Shown here piece after piece: positions 44,728 through 56,587 of a DNA stretch of 64,000 bases. The DNA lies in assembly GCA_019925095.2 (NCBI GenBank), contig CM034407.1, positions 17,056,710 to 17,120,709 on the forward strand, in the 5' to 3' direction. The notes under the pieces are model-generated. The model searched no databases. It worked only from the letters and a program-made list of their open reading frames with translations, and was not told the DNA's origin. Origin of the DNA: Dendrolimus kikuchii. Lineage: Eukaryota > Arthropoda > Insecta > Lepidoptera > Lasiocampidae. Within the stretch, counting starts at the first letter, position 1, and every line of letters begins with the position of its first letter. The translations under genes and the position numbers were made by a program.

Positions 44728-44950
44728 GAGTGCGGCTTAGCTGACGGCTCTATCCATCACATTTTTTTCGAATGTCCCAAAATAGTTTCTCCCCTCTACA
44801 GTATATTACTCCAAGATTTTCCCCGACCGGTCAATGTGGACTTTCTTCTTACCCTAGCTGATAGTAGACATGTACATATATTATCAAAGTTTTTAACAAT
44901 AAATAACATCTATCTCTAATGTAGTTAGTCTAACACTCTATGTTTTGTGT
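44728..44950 (+). mobile_element. LINE C-terminal fragment with zinc-finger-like motif
   Basis: Reads ECGLADGSIHHIFFECPK, then SPLYSILLQDFPRP and DSRHVHILSKFLTINNIYL with a TAA at 44917. The C-x-C...H...C pattern before a short tail is typical of the C-terminus of I/Jockey/R1-like non-LTR polyproteins. Only about 64 codons remain. Confidence 0.72.
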
Positions 44951-45295
44951 TGTCCTCAGGATCTCAGAAAGTGATTTGGAAGATCACCGACCAAATTTTT
45001 CTTTTCGCATTTGTACTCTTATATGCACCTGACATTTTACCACCTACTGTGACATTGGCCAAATCAATGCAAACTGCGTTGGAGCCATAATCCAAAAAAA
45101 ATAAGAAGAAGAAGCTGTCAAACTTCAAAGAATAAAAAAACATTACATGTATCACAAAAATGAGTTTGCCAAAAAATATTGTCTTCCAATCTACAAATGT
45201 AATAAACAATGCTTAATAAATCAAATGTCTTATAAGAATATATTGTACGAGTATGTAGAAATGTTTCTATTGAATGTAACAGGAAATAAATTTAT
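44951..45295. other. Unassigned AT-rich sequence
   Basis: Nothing recognised. Confidence 0.35.
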
Positions 45296-45305
45296 ATGAA
45301 AATAT

Positions 45306-45541
45306 ACATACATACATACATAACTTCACGCCAGTTCCCTTGCGGGGTAGGCACGAACAACAGAGTGCCATTTAGGCTTATTCTTACACACCTCACTTGC
45401 CTCTTTGACATTCATAACTCTTGTCATGCACGCTCGTCTGTTCTTAAGGCTCCTGAAATCACCTTCTGCTAGTACACGATCAATTTGATCATGGAAGGTG
45501 TGTCGTGGCCTTCCACGACTTCTGCATCCATCCACTTTGAA
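45306..45541 (-). mobile_element. Family B copy N
   Basis: 236-bp minus-strand insertion with a perfect 10-bp duplication atgaaaatat at 45296-45305 and 45542-45551. Confidence 0.9.
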
Positions 45542-45551
45542 ATGAAAATAT

Positions 45552-45720
45552 GTAATTATTATATATACTAAGCGATTCTAAGCCATCTGTTAGTATGGGA
45601 TCGTCAATTATACAAACGGCGCGACGCTGGATGGAGTCGAGGAGGATCAATATCGTAAGCAGGATCTCCGGCCCATAGTTGTGAGCAGCCAATGGAAAAC
45701 CAAGTTTCAGTGGAGAAAAT
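45552..45720 (-). mobile_element. LINE post-RT fragment
   Basis: The minus strand reads LAAHNYGPEILLTILILLDS then IQRRAVCIIDDPILTDGLES, matching the LDSIQRRAVRIVDDP..T..LE signature found after the reverse transcriptase in Jockey/CR1-like LINEs. Confidence 0.8.
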
Positions 45721-45739
45721 GTGTTCAAGTTCACAACGA

Positions 45740-45980
45740 AGTTCAACGACCCAAAATGAGTCCTGGCCTCCGAAAGAGAATACTCCACTCCTTCCTGTTC
45801 AGCGCTGTCTCCTGCCCGTAATCGGCATGAAGCTCGCGCAGATCAGCCTCCACTACGACACTCTAGCGATATCTGGTCGCCGTCCCGTTGGTCTGCCCAG
45901 ATAGGCTCTTTTCACCGCGCGATCTTCCCCCATTATATGTAGGTGGCTAAGCCAGCGCTCGCACCTATTATATTGAGCTC
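45740..45980 (-). mobile_element. LINE C-terminal fragment
   Basis: The minus strand reads CERWLSHLHIMGEDRAVKRA then YLGRPTGRRPDIARVS, the W.GH.HRM...RAVKRAYLG.P.GRRP pattern of LINE C-termini, with stops. Confidence 0.68.
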
Positions 45981-46610
45981 ATCCACCAGTTCTTCAAGAT
46001 CAAAACATACAAGTTAAAAATGAAGTCTTCTTCATATTCTAGTATATCGCTTTGCAAAGTGTAATTACTGTTTTTAGGAGAAGAAGCGACAAGAAACACC
46101 CCAGCAACATGTCTAGCCAAAAATCCTTTTACAAACCGAAGCGTGTCAAAAGCGGTGACACATATTGGTTCAATTGTGAAACCAACTCTGTATCACGCAT
46201 GCCTAAACTCAACCGAAGTTCCAAAGTTATTTCTCGTAATATTAGATCCTATTATCCCAAATTCCGGAAAGCCGGAATCCTTGCGGACTATTGTTAACAG
46301 TTTAATACAACTTGTAATGATGTTACTTTAATACTATTAACATAAGCTGAATGTGTATTTTAACATGGAGTATACATGCTTTAAATGACAACTAATAAAC
46401 TTAACTTCTACGTAACTAGAAGTCATTCTTCTTTCGATTATAGAGCTACTATTATTTTAAACTTGTCTAAAAAAATTTAAAATTATTCCGTTACATACTT
46501 GCTTATGCTTAAATGAAATTTGGCCAGGGTATGCCGGTCGAAAAACATACTGTATGATGAAACCACGATCAAATATCAATGTTAAAGAAAGACCAGGTAA
46601 AAAACACCTT
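45981..46610. other. Mostly unassigned; repeat piece at 46070-46115
   Basis: aggagaagaagcgacaagaaac matches the dispersed repeat at 25.5 and 23.0 kb. The following 80-codon ORF (46052-46297) has no recognised domain. Confidence 0.4.
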
Positions 46611-46870
46611 GTTTATTTTTTATTACATGAGTTCATCAGCAGGCCCATCTGATGGAAACCGGGTACCATCACCTATGGAGATTTGAACAACAAAGGTGCT
46701 ACCAATGTGCTGCCGCTCTCTAAACGGAGACTAGAACCTGACCAATAATACCGGAAGACAACTCAAGGTTGTTATGGCGGCATACTCTAGACCAGCAGTG
46801 GTAGACATCGAGACAGGTCCGTACCACCGGGCCGCAGGAAATTGTATTCTTTCTCCGTTCCCGCACGGAC
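46611..46870 (-). repeat. Family A copy 15, diverged
   Basis: Minus strand from a T-rich tract through ggtaccatcacctatggaga to ttctccgttcccgcacgg; an internal piece is missing. Confidence 0.78.
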
Positions 46871-47469
46871 AAACGGTATCTCAATTAAACGTGCCCAAAA
46901 AAAGAGATTAATGAAAGAAGATAAAGCAAAAAGTGTCTGTCAGAATCGTAGTAGATTGAGATCCATCGTCTGTGCCTACCCTTACGCAGCGTGATAATGT
47001 CTTATGTATGTAGAGTTTTACACAATTACTTAATATAATTCCGATCTTCTCATGTATATATTTCCAACCGACAGCTTTCGTTTGGGCAGCAAAGTGCAAA
47101 CCGCTTTCCGACATGTCAAATAAAGTTCATTATAGAACTTTATACACAAACAGAAATGGCTGTGTTGCTTGCTATGCATTCTTAACAGTGTTACGCTTAC
47201 ACGTAGAACATAGTTTCCTCTGTTACTAAAATTGGTCTACTGCGCAGGTACATCGGAAGGAATTAATACTTGTGTGAAGGTGCTCACTCACCGCGAGCAT
47301 TCGCCTTTAATGTAACGTTACAGATCCGAGCATTACATCAGTGAAGGAGGTAAACCGAGCATTACGGTGTGCAACTTGTAATGATACAATCTGTAATATT
47401 TTTGATTTAAAAGAATAGAACCACGTTTCTAAATACAGCAAAAAGCTCGAGTTACCTATCTCACTTTGC
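46871..47469. other. Unassigned sequence
   Basis: Nothing recognised. Confidence 0.35.
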
Positions 47470-48012
47470 CGGAATGTTCATCTTCTCAATTTACTATATC
47501 GTATACTGTTTATACCTTATACCCCTCCGTATCTTAAGGAATGTTTCAATGTTCTTTATACGTCACACACCCTCAATTTGCGCTCCTCTAATAATCTACT
47601 GTTAATGGCACTTGCACACTTTTCAACATGTTATTCCAACTCCTTCGCCATACAGGCTGTCTTACTTTGGAACGTTTTGCCCAGACGTCAGAAAAGCTAA
47701 ATCTTTTGCCATATTTAAAAATTCATTCAAGAATCATTATGTCAGCCTTACACAATAATGTATGTGCGTGCTGGTTTACAATACTTTAAACTGTAATCTG
47801 CTGTCCACGTATGTCATTTTTATTTATATTTTTGTTCCTTTTTCTTTGTTGCATAATAATTACAGATAATTTAAGAATTTCCTTCGGATCAGGTTGGCAG
47901 AAAGAGATCACTTTTAGCGATAAAGCCGCCTTTTGTTTTACCAAGTAACTATTGTCTTATTGGGCCTTTATGTAATTTTTATTTTGGTGAACAATAAAGT
48001 GTTGTCTATGTC
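47470..48012 (+). mobile_element. LINE C-terminus and 3' UTR
   Basis: Reads LLYRILFIPYTPPYLKECFN, then SHTLNLRSSNNLLLMALAHF and YSNSFAIQAVLLWNVLPRRQ, then stops. The 3' UTR carries cacttttagcgataaagccg and ends ggtgaacaataaagtgttgtc. It is homologous to 11.7-12.4 kb. Decayed. Confidence 0.8.
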
Positions 48013-48757
48013 TATTTTGATACAACTTATATCACAACGACCGCTTCGTCTGACATTGTGGAAAGTGCACAGAATCATAAATATTTCGTTACATGCGAAT
48101 GCTCGTCAATCAGGGAGGCAGTATTGTAACGTAATGCTCGAAAACGAATCATATATGTCGCATTACAGGTGTATAATTAAAAACGTGGTCAGGAAAGTTA
48201 ATTATATTTATTAAATGAAATATTTATACAAGAACAATAAACATAACAGCAGAAGGGTAATTTAGAAGAGAATGTTGCCATTGTAGAAAAAACATATTAT
48301 AAAAAATATTACCACAGTAAAAAACTTAAATTATATGTTCGGAAATTAATCGAACAACAGGCGAATACCCTCGATGAAAGAGCACTGTAACGACCAGCGG
48401 TTTCTGAGCTGACCGGGATCTAGAATAAGAAACTGGGTTCAGGATTTAAGCTTATTGTCGTATCCGAACGATAAATTTAATATCCAAACATGTAATTCGC
48501 GCTTTACCAAAGACAAAAATGGTATCGACGCTCTCTCTTCTCTCTGCCTTGGCTTGGAACTAGAGTGTGAAATAAAATATTAAAATATAGAAGATATTAG
48601 TAAATTATCTTTTTATTTAATACACAACACTTATATTAGCAATCACGAGACTTTTACATTCATGTGTTCAGCTTGCGGCCCGATACAATTCTGTTCTTGA
48701 TTGTTTTGGGAGGCGTTCTACATTTCTATTTGAAATCATTATATATCTTAATAAAAA
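48013..48757. other. Unassigned AT-rich sequence
   Basis: Nothing recognised. Confidence 0.35.
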
Positions 48758-48861
48758 TGACGACTAAAGAGGTTACTCGTTACAATACCTTATGTGTATA
48801 ATGAAAAATATACAAAATTGTACACGCTCAATAAATCTTACCTATAAATCGATCAACATAA
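48758..48861. repeat. Left copy of an LTR-flanking duplication
   Basis: From tgacgactaaagaggtta to cgatcaacataa. The same ~105 bp recurs right of the LTR (49398-49505). The last ~85 bp are nearly identical; the first part differs by several changes. Confidence 0.85.
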
Positions 48862-49386
48862 TGTCACAACCTAGACGCCGACAAAAACAAATTTACACCT
48901 GCATACCTGTAAAAAACACATTTTATTACCTTTCGGAATTTGGACTTCTTTTGTTTACTTATTTATTGGCATGTGTTTACTAATTATTCTAGAGAACAGT
49001 CCATTGTTTTATTGTACTCGTTTATGGCCGTTGCGGTCGACTCATTAGCCAGGTATCTCGGATTTAAAATACAAACTCATTCTGGAAAATTCCGTCCACG
49101 TGGCCGGTCAGACATTGCATCTGTGCAGTATAAAGCAATGTATCGATTAAGGGACGAGGCATTCGAGCGATAACCACGAGCAAAGCAAGACTTGTGTACA
49201 AAAAAAAAAAAAAACATTCGGTAATCTATTTAGGTACGGACTCTGCGCGTGTTATTGAAATGTGCATTACGTTTGGACTTATTGTGTTCGGTTATATTTG
49301 TACCTGTGTTATACGTGTTTGTATAGTTCTAATAAACTTTATAGAATTTCTAACGGCATTTTGATTCGAGTTTCGCACTCGTAACA
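48862..49386 (+). mobile_element. Solo LTR, Ty3/gypsy-like, copy 2
   Basis: 525 bp from tgtcacaacc to cactcgtaaca, homologous to 5177-5682 (shared gcatctgtgcagtataaagc, cattacgtttggactt, tatagttctaataaa). The left flank ends ataa; the expected duplicate ataa appears only after the repeated ~105-bp flank, at 49500. Confidence 0.78.
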
Positions 49387-49397
49387 ATTGTATTGTT

Positions 49398-49505
49398 GAC
49401 GACTAAAGAGGTTAGTGGTTATATTACCTACCTTATATGTATAATGAAAAATATACAAAATTGTACACGCTCAATAAATCTTACCTATAAATCGATCAAC
49501 ATAAT
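49398..49505. repeat. Right copy of an LTR-flanking duplication
   Basis: Repeats 48758-48861 and continues into ataatattaaatcagttgg, which looks like the original right flank. Confidence 0.85.
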
Positions 49506-49864
49506 ATTAAATCAGTTGGAAGAAAAAGTTTTATTTACTGCCGAACAAAAATCCCATACACAAAAAGCAAACAGCAAACATCACGAATAATAGAGACGTT
49601 CCTTTTGATCGCCGACAAGTCAAACATGCTGAACAAACGCACGGAGTCATATAATTTAGGCCGATCGACGCTTTGATCTTAAAACGATACGGCTTAATAC
49701 GCAAAATGAGGGAGTACAGTTCGTTCAGCTGTGTGTGTATAGGAGTATATTGAGTTTTAGGTTGGAGTATTTGGGTTGATGGACTGGATGTTCTTTATAG
49801 AGAAGCGGGTAGGTGTAACTTTTGATGGGATACTTGGTGATGTGTAGACAAAATATATATTACT
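49506..49864. other. Unassigned sequence
   Basis: Nothing recognised. Confidence 0.35.
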
Positions 49865-50149
49865 TTATGCAGGAACGGAAAAAGAATACTAATTGCTGCG
49901 GCCGGGTGACCTGTCGTAAGAGGTATGGCATTTGCCCGACTGGATGTCTATCACCCCTGGTCTAGAGTATGCCGCCATAACAACTTTGAGTTGTGTTCCG
50001 GCATTAGAGGCGAGGTTCCAGTTTCTCCTTCAAGGCCGGCAGCACATTGGCAGCACCTCTGGTATTCCTAATGTTTATAGGCGACGGTAATCACTTTCCA
50101 TCACAATTGGGCCGTCAGCTTGCCTGTTGTGCTTCAGCAATAAAAAAAA
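49865..50149 (+). repeat. Family A copy 16, old
   Basis: ttatgcaggaacggaaaaag to cttcagcaataaaaaaaa, with a deletion after the GC-rich block and many substitutions. Confidence 0.78.
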
Positions 50150-50479
50150 TGAACCCTTATAAATTCGTCATAGCCCTATGGTTATATATACATCTATGTT
50201 CGGAATATAGATATTGAGCGCCGGTTTTCGATTGTTACGCGGTACTCTTTTTTATCGCGTCGAAAAAGCGGGTATGTCGGTGATTTGCATTGAAGACGCA
50301 CGGTAATTGCGCTCGCGCAATATATTTAATATTAGATTATTTATTGCGAATTTCACGTATTTGCAAGTGTGTAGAACATTATAATAGTGAAGATAATATA
50401 CTCAGGGAGTTGTGTTGGAAAAGTACGAGGCGCGGGTGTATTTGGACAGACATTTATCTATCCCCGTAGTGTTTCCCTT
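50150..50479. other. Unassigned sequence
   Basis: Nothing recognised. Confidence 0.35.
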
Positions 50480-52325
50480 GTAGTAGAAGATTAGGTAAAA
50501 TTGCATAAAGGCGGAACCTGAAAATTACGCATTTTTTGTATTCAAAGACTTTACATATGGTTTTCTATGGTCCAATAACGACACTAAAATCATCGGTAAG
50601 CTATCATTTAGGCAAAAAATTAATAAACAATACAATTAATTACGAAATACGTGCATTATATCGCTAGAAATAATGTTCAATTTTAGCGTGACGACTTACC
50701 TACTAATTATAATAAAAACACAATTATTTTAATTTTGGGATTAGTTTGCAAATGTAACATATATGACATGATCAAAATAATTAATAATTATAAAATCAAA
50801 TATTACGGCATTGCTAAAAAATCACGACATTTTGTAATTTGTAAGTAAAACCTCAGATTAATAATATTGAGAGACAAAGTTTTTACTTCACTTTGCTAAA
50901 TGTCAGGCAAAGGAACTAAATCCGTACAGCATGAATATCAATATTATTCAATCAAACTGAACATCTTTGAATGACATAAAAATACGGAATTTTAGATTTT
51001 TCACATTATTGTGATTAAGATCATTATTATATTTTTGTAGTTTGTATATATAATTACCGACAACATGCAATACTAATGTTAGACAAACAATATATAGGTG
51101 TGAGGGGTGTTCGAAGGTTATAGCAAGGACAGTGGGTTAGGTTAGGTTATCTTTAGACCAAAGCCCACGAGCCGAGCGAGCGAAGCGAGCGTGCCGCGGC
51201 AGCGGCCGGCGAGTGGCAGAACCGACTTTAACTTTTATTAAAATTATCAACGAATAAATGGAAACCAGTCGGTTCTGCCACTCGCCGGCCGCTACCGCGG
51301 CACGCTCGCTTCGCTCGCTCGGCTCGTGGGCTTTGGTCTAAAGATAACCTAACCTAACCCACTGTCCTTGTCACTGGTTACACCTTCGACGACCCCTTAC
51401 ACCTATACTTTGTTCTGCTTACATTGGTATTGCATGTAGTCGGTATTTATATGTACAAACTAGAAAAATATATTAATTATCTTAGTTACAATAATGTGAA
51501 AAATCTAAAATTCCATACTTTCATGTCATCCAATGATCTTCAGATTGATTGAAAAATATTGATATTCATGCTGTATGGATTTAGTGTCTTTGCCTAACAA
51601 GTAGCAAAGTGGCAGAACCGACTGCTTACCATTAATTATGGTTAAAGTCGATTCTGCCTGCGGCTTTGGTCTGAAGCTAACCTAACCTAACCCACTGACC
51701 TTCTCATTGGTCGCAACCTTCAACCGCTCCTCACAACCTATTTTTTGTGTTGCTAACATTGGCATTGCATACTTGAGCTCTAGTGTGAAGCTTAGCCAAC
51801 CTAAAGAGTGGCAAGCAAAGCCAAACAGCCTTTTTTTTATTAAGAATACATCAGACAATGCTGTATGGATTTATTTCCTTTGCCTGCCACTCTGATGAAC
51901 TAAATTACAATAAAAAGATTTGTCTTTAGCAGCCTCAACACTCTTTAGCAGTGTAGTTTACTTTATGTAGCATGGCGGTTTTATCTGGGAAGTGTTTTGT
52001 AGTTTTTAACCTAATAAAATGTGCTTTAAAATTTAATAAAGTAAGATTGATTGTTTTTAAGTTAACTTATGTGTTTGTGCTCAAAATCACAAGTGTTTAG
52101 CAACGTGCCCTATTACTTTACAATAATAATATTAGCATAGTAGGCAGTCTCTGTATATTCTAAGGTAATTGTATTGTTTATTAATTATGTGCCTAAATGA
52201 AGGCTTTCCGACAATTTTAATTTCGTTATTGTACCATAGCAAACCATAATTATAATCTTGTATATAAAAAAACGCATAATTTTCGGGTTCCGCCTTTATG
52301 CAAATTTACCGAAGATTAGTAGGAT
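50480..52325. repeat. Large imperfect palindrome (foldback element)
   Basis: ~1.84 kb. Outer arms: 50484-50650 and the complement of 52165-52322 (shared gcataaaggcggaacc, catttaggca, taataaacaatacaatta). Inner arms: 50888-51227 and 51267-51612, well conserved (cagcatgaatatcaatatt, gaattttagatttttcacat). The core is 104 bp per arm with one mismatch, spacer 39 bp. A third, partial copy of the core lies at 51608-51720. No transposase ORF. Class unknown; a foldback transposon is the simplest reading. Confidence 0.85.
51124..51370. repeat. GC-rich core hairpin of the palindrome
   Basis: Arms 51124-51227 and 51267-51370 pair at 103 of 104 positions. They include gagcgagcgaagcgagcgtg and gggttaggttaggtta. 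Confidence 0.95.
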
Positions 52326-52559
52326 ATTTTATATATTTCCTCTCACGGGGCGCCCCTTCCTTAAAATACTGACAGATTAGTGTTCCCCTTGTTCCTGTTC
52401 CCACCATCGCCGGCTGGAGTACCAGGTAAGTACCTAGCATTAAGTACCAAAATTTACCTTGTGGGTTTGTGCCGTCGGGTCACCGATCCCGCCGTGTACG
52501 GTACAATCTATAATAATATAAAATAAATAAATAAACATGCCATGTCTGTATATGGAAGC
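52326..52559. other. Unassigned sequence
   Basis: Moderately GC-rich piece (52345-52500) containing gtaccaggtaagtacc, a splice-donor-like string; no ORF support. Confidence 0.3.
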
Positions 52560-53045
52560 TTAAAAAAAACTGCAATAGACTATATAAACGAGTGGGAGCA
52601 CGATGCTTTTTTAGATTTCTTGTCTATTTGTTCGAGATTCACGTAAAAACTAATAAGCCGATTTTGATACGGTTTTCGCTGATCGACAGGAAATTCTTAG
52701 ACTTAAAATCTGCGCCACTATTTATCCTGAGAATCCCGCGGGAATTTTTCTGGGAATCATTTCAAATGGCCAGTTTAAAAAAAATCGTATTCCAATGTGA
52801 TTCTGACCGATAGCAAATTTAATGTAATACTTTTTTTTTCATCCCGGAAATCCCGCGGGAATATTCCCAGGAGCGTTTTGAAGTTGTTCGGATGCATTAA
52901 AATTAGCTCATTCCGACACAGTTTCTACTATGACGATAGCTTATGTTCTTTTTTAAAATCTGCATTATTTTGTGTATTCGGCGGAATTTCAAGTCAAACG
53001 TGGACTAAGTCGCGGCCATATCCTAGTTTATACATACACTTATAA
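52560..53045 (+). mobile_element. Helitron-like fragment
   Basis: cacgtaaaaactaataagcc then gattttgatacggttttcgc and repeated gaatcccgcgggaa phrases resemble the body of lepidopteran Helitrons (compare 62.8 kb). The ends are not clear. Confidence 0.5.
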
Positions 53046-53397
53046 TATTAGCTCACTTTCTTTCTATTAACTCACTCAACTTCTGTAGCTGTCCTATTGA
53101 CTATATGAAGAGTAGTACGAGCTACAATTTATCCTACACCTCAATTACCAAATGTAGGAGTTTGGCTACAGAAGGTAGCCACTCTATTCTACTCTATCTT
53201 TGTTGTTGCTAGCTCTAAAGCCTTTGGCAATGATTTTACCAATGTTAAAAGGGGCAGGTGTGCAGACATATAGCTGGCAAAATTAAGAATTTTGATAGTC
53301 GGTAATCTTTTTCCAGAAACCTGAGGACAAGGCAACAGAAACAGTTATCTTAGACTAACTACTTTATAGGTATAGTTTCTGCAGACCGTGCTATTTA
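53046..53397. other. Unassigned sequence
   Basis: Nothing recognised. Confidence 0.35.
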
Positions 53398-53900
53398 AAT
53401 GACCCGGACTTTTGGAGGGCTTGCGAGGGGCCATGGGAAGGCCAAGACGTAGAGGCCCCTTGACAAATTTAATCTAAATGTGGCGTGACACTGACCGGCG
53501 ATTGTCCCTGTGTACACCAAATAAAAATGCACCCAAGGACAGGCCACAGTAAGGTTGGGACTATTGTAAGGAATGAGAACAAAAGGTACCGGGCTACTGG
53601 GATGAACTGGTAGTGGAGTTGCAGATTGGGGATTATGGCGTCTGCCCGTCGCAATGTTCAAGGAATATGGAAAAAACGGGCAGACGGTGACTCGCCACTC
53701 AAAATGCCATAGAAGACAGGGGCAATATTGGTGTGAGTAGCTAAGAGGTATCAAGAGGTGGGCTGCAGGTTCGCCGAAGCTACTTCCGACGTTATGCTAT
53801 TTATCACTTCTACTCCTGGAGCTTGAATCTTAGTTCTAGCGATCTCCACTTCGTGCTGACTGGCCAAAGCAAGCACGAAGGTGGAAGCCTTGATGTAGGT
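53398..53900. repeat. Unclassified GC-rich repeat, copy 2
   Basis: Diverged, slightly shorter copy of 43400-44000 in the same orientation; stops at gcacgaaggtggaagccttg where a family A copy begins. Confidence 0.6.
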
Positions 53901-53902
53901 AT

Positions 53903-54228
53903 ATTTTTTTTTATTTTTTTTATTGCGTGAGTTCAGCTGACAGGCAGATTGCCCACTTGATGGAAAGCGGTTACCATCGCCTATGGACATTTGCAACACC
54001 AAAGGTGCTACAAATGCGCTGCTGCTCTCTTAAGGGAGACGGGAACCTGGTCACTAATGCCGGAACACAACACAAGGTTGTTATGGCGGCATACTCTAGA
54101 CCAGGGGTGGTAGCCATCCAGTCGGGCAAATCGGGCCCTACCACCTGGCTGAGGGTTGTTTAATCGCCTCTTACGACAGGCCGCCCGGCCGCAGGAAATT
54201 GTATTCTTTCTCCGTTCCTGCACGGATA
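53903..54228 (-). repeat. Family A copy 17 (second subfamily)
   Basis: Full-length minus-strand copy with long T tracts at the left; same diagnostic bases as copies 9 and 19. A 5-bp extra tcggg duplicates within cgggcaaatcgggccc. Confidence 0.86.
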
Positions 54229-55034
54229 AAATATATAATATAAAGTGTATATTATTAAGTGATAAAAATTTACATAAAATAATGATGTGCTTACTATCGA
54301 ATTATTCACAAACTGAACATGGCAATGCTAATACAAATGTCAATGTCATTGTCATCATTACTGTCATTTTTGTTATTTTGATAAATCAATGTCAAAACGG
54401 CTTTGCAGCCATTTAAAAGAATATTTTTAGCATTTACGAGCTTAAAACATAATTAAAAGGCAAATTCCAGAAAAAGTACCGGAAGAATGACGCTGAATTC
54501 AAAGCCAAATAAGAAAGTTTATACATTTTATTACTACTCTATGGTAATTGAGAGTTTCCATACTGTTTTTTTTTTAACGGCGCATTTTCAGTCTCTACTC
54601 TCACTAGCCAAACTCTAGTCTCTAATTCGATTGAAAAAAGTCCAAAAGAATAAATTTGTCGGTGACGAAATCCCGAAACGCCACAATGCTTTTAACCTTA
54701 ATTCAAAATCACAAATCAAACACCAATAAATCTCACAACGGTTTTGTACCAGGATTATGTTAACTGTTTGTTTATTTCCACAGACTTGAAGACCAAAATA
54801 AAATTTGATACGTAACAATCAAACGAAACTGGCAATTGTCCAACCGCAAACTCACTGAGTTAGAAGGTAGGGTTGTCAGGTGTTAAGAATGTAATAGTGT
54901 TACGGAGGGAGATTTTTGGAAGTCTGCTTTTACTACTTTGGAGGTCTTCAAATAAAAATGAAATACTGTTGTGTGTTTGAATTGCAGTTCATGATTGCAT
55001 ATTTATTTTGTAAAAATGCCGATTAATTTAATAT
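54229..55034. other. Unassigned AT-rich sequence
   Basis: Nothing recognised. Confidence 0.35.
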
Positions 55035-55455
55035 ATAAAATTCTCCTGTCGCGGTGTTTGTTACCAAACTCCTCCGAAACGGCTGAACCGCTTTGTATGA
55101 AATTTTGTGTGCATATCGGGTAGGTCTGAGAATCGGCCAACATTTATTTTTCATATCCCTAAATGATAAGGGTGACCCACCCCTAGATATTATTTTTTAT
55201 TTTTTGTCAAAATTATTTATTTATATTTTATTATGATTTAGCATTAAAAAATACATACAACCCTAAATTTTCATCTTTCTACCACCAACCCCTATTTTTT
55301 AATAGCGATATAAGTACTTTAATAATTTTCTACTCTATTTATTCAAGTTGATTCGAGTTTAGATTAACATTTGTTCCCGGTAGATGACGCTGTAATCAGG
55401 ATCTAGATTTTTATTTTTTAAAAGCAGGGCAACGTCTGCCGGGTACAGCTAGTAT
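55035..55455 (+). mobile_element. Helitron-like element
   Basis: tatataaaattctcctgtcg start, cctccgaaacggctgaaccg core, aacgtctgccgggtacagctag end followed by ta. Related to 39305-39820. Confidence 0.76.
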
Positions 55456-56221
55456 TTTATAATACAGCACACATTTAGCTGCTAAACAAAATATCAGATT
55501 TAATCATAATAAGCCCACTCGAGCGATTGCGCGTGCTCAGGTGAGGCGAGGTGTGCGCGGAGAGCCGCGGAGGAGTGCGGCTGAGTGCGCGCTTGCCGAT
55601 CATTTGCGAAAGGTTGTCGTGGTGATCGGACGTCTGCGGCTACAGATTAAATAAAAATTCGAAGAAATAAATGACTCTTCTTCCATTATTTGAGCTCACA
55701 TAGTCTGAATTTGTGATGGTGGATACAAAAATGGTGTATTAAATGTAACACTAGCATTCATTTACAAAATTGCCTTTTAAAAAGGATTGGCGTTCTTCGA
55801 CAAATATTGAGATTTTTATTTTGTTTTCTGAATATTATTCTTTATATATAAAATTCTTCTATTATGTGTTACTGAACTCCTCCTAAACCCCTAGACCGAT
55901 TTTCGTGATATTTGTGTTCTATTCGGTATTCGGCCAGTTTTTTAAGTATTCGGTATTCCCGCCAATTACTGTAGAATCTCTTTGGTGAATTTAGGTTTTA
56001 CAATATAGAAAAATGTTAATAAATATGTCAATCGGTAAAAATTATACATGGTCGATTTAATCATATATTATGGAGTTTTCTTTAATAAATTTATTGAAAT
56101 GCGATATACCCATCGTCCCTAAGTCCACAATTACTGTTTAGTATTCGGGCGAATTCCAAATACCATATCGTAAAAAAACCTACATATTACTCAAAAATGT
56201 TTATATTTCAATCACATCATT
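55456..56221. other. Mostly unassigned; Helitron 5' fragment at 55845-55930
   Basis: tatatataaaattcttctat and cctcctaaacccctagaccg at 55845-55905 are a Helitron-like 5' end without a 3' end. A short GC-rich run (55510-55640) has no ORF support. Confidence 0.4.
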
Positions 56222-56585
56222 ATATTAATACGTGAAGCAAAAACTTTGTACCCCTTTTTACGAAAATTGCGCGGACGGAGGAGTATGAAACTTCGCACAC
56301 TTATAGTTTATATAAAGAAGAAATGACGTATGTTAATATTTTTTTTAATTAAGCTTAAAAAATACATGTCAATAAAAAAAACCATTACACACACTACTAT
56401 GTATTTGACACACACACGCATATATACTCTTTTGTTTATTGTTAAAATCAAATTAACAGTGTAGCTTTGGCGAAATCTATGATTATATAAGTATAGTCTT
56501 TCACAACAGAACCTTAATAATTTTCAAACTCATAATTCAAATTAATTATTATGGTTGAATTTCGACCACGGGCGACCACTAGTAT
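56222..56585 (+). mobile_element. Helitron-like H1 copy 4
   Basis: tattaatacgtgaagcaaaa to gaccactagtattt; the clearest CTAGT end in the H1 family. Confidence 0.72.
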
Positions 56586-56587
56586 TT

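Noticed and set aside
51130..51150. Interstitial telomere
   Set aside because: Only 2.6 TTAGG units, inside a palindrome arm; too short for telomeric origin.
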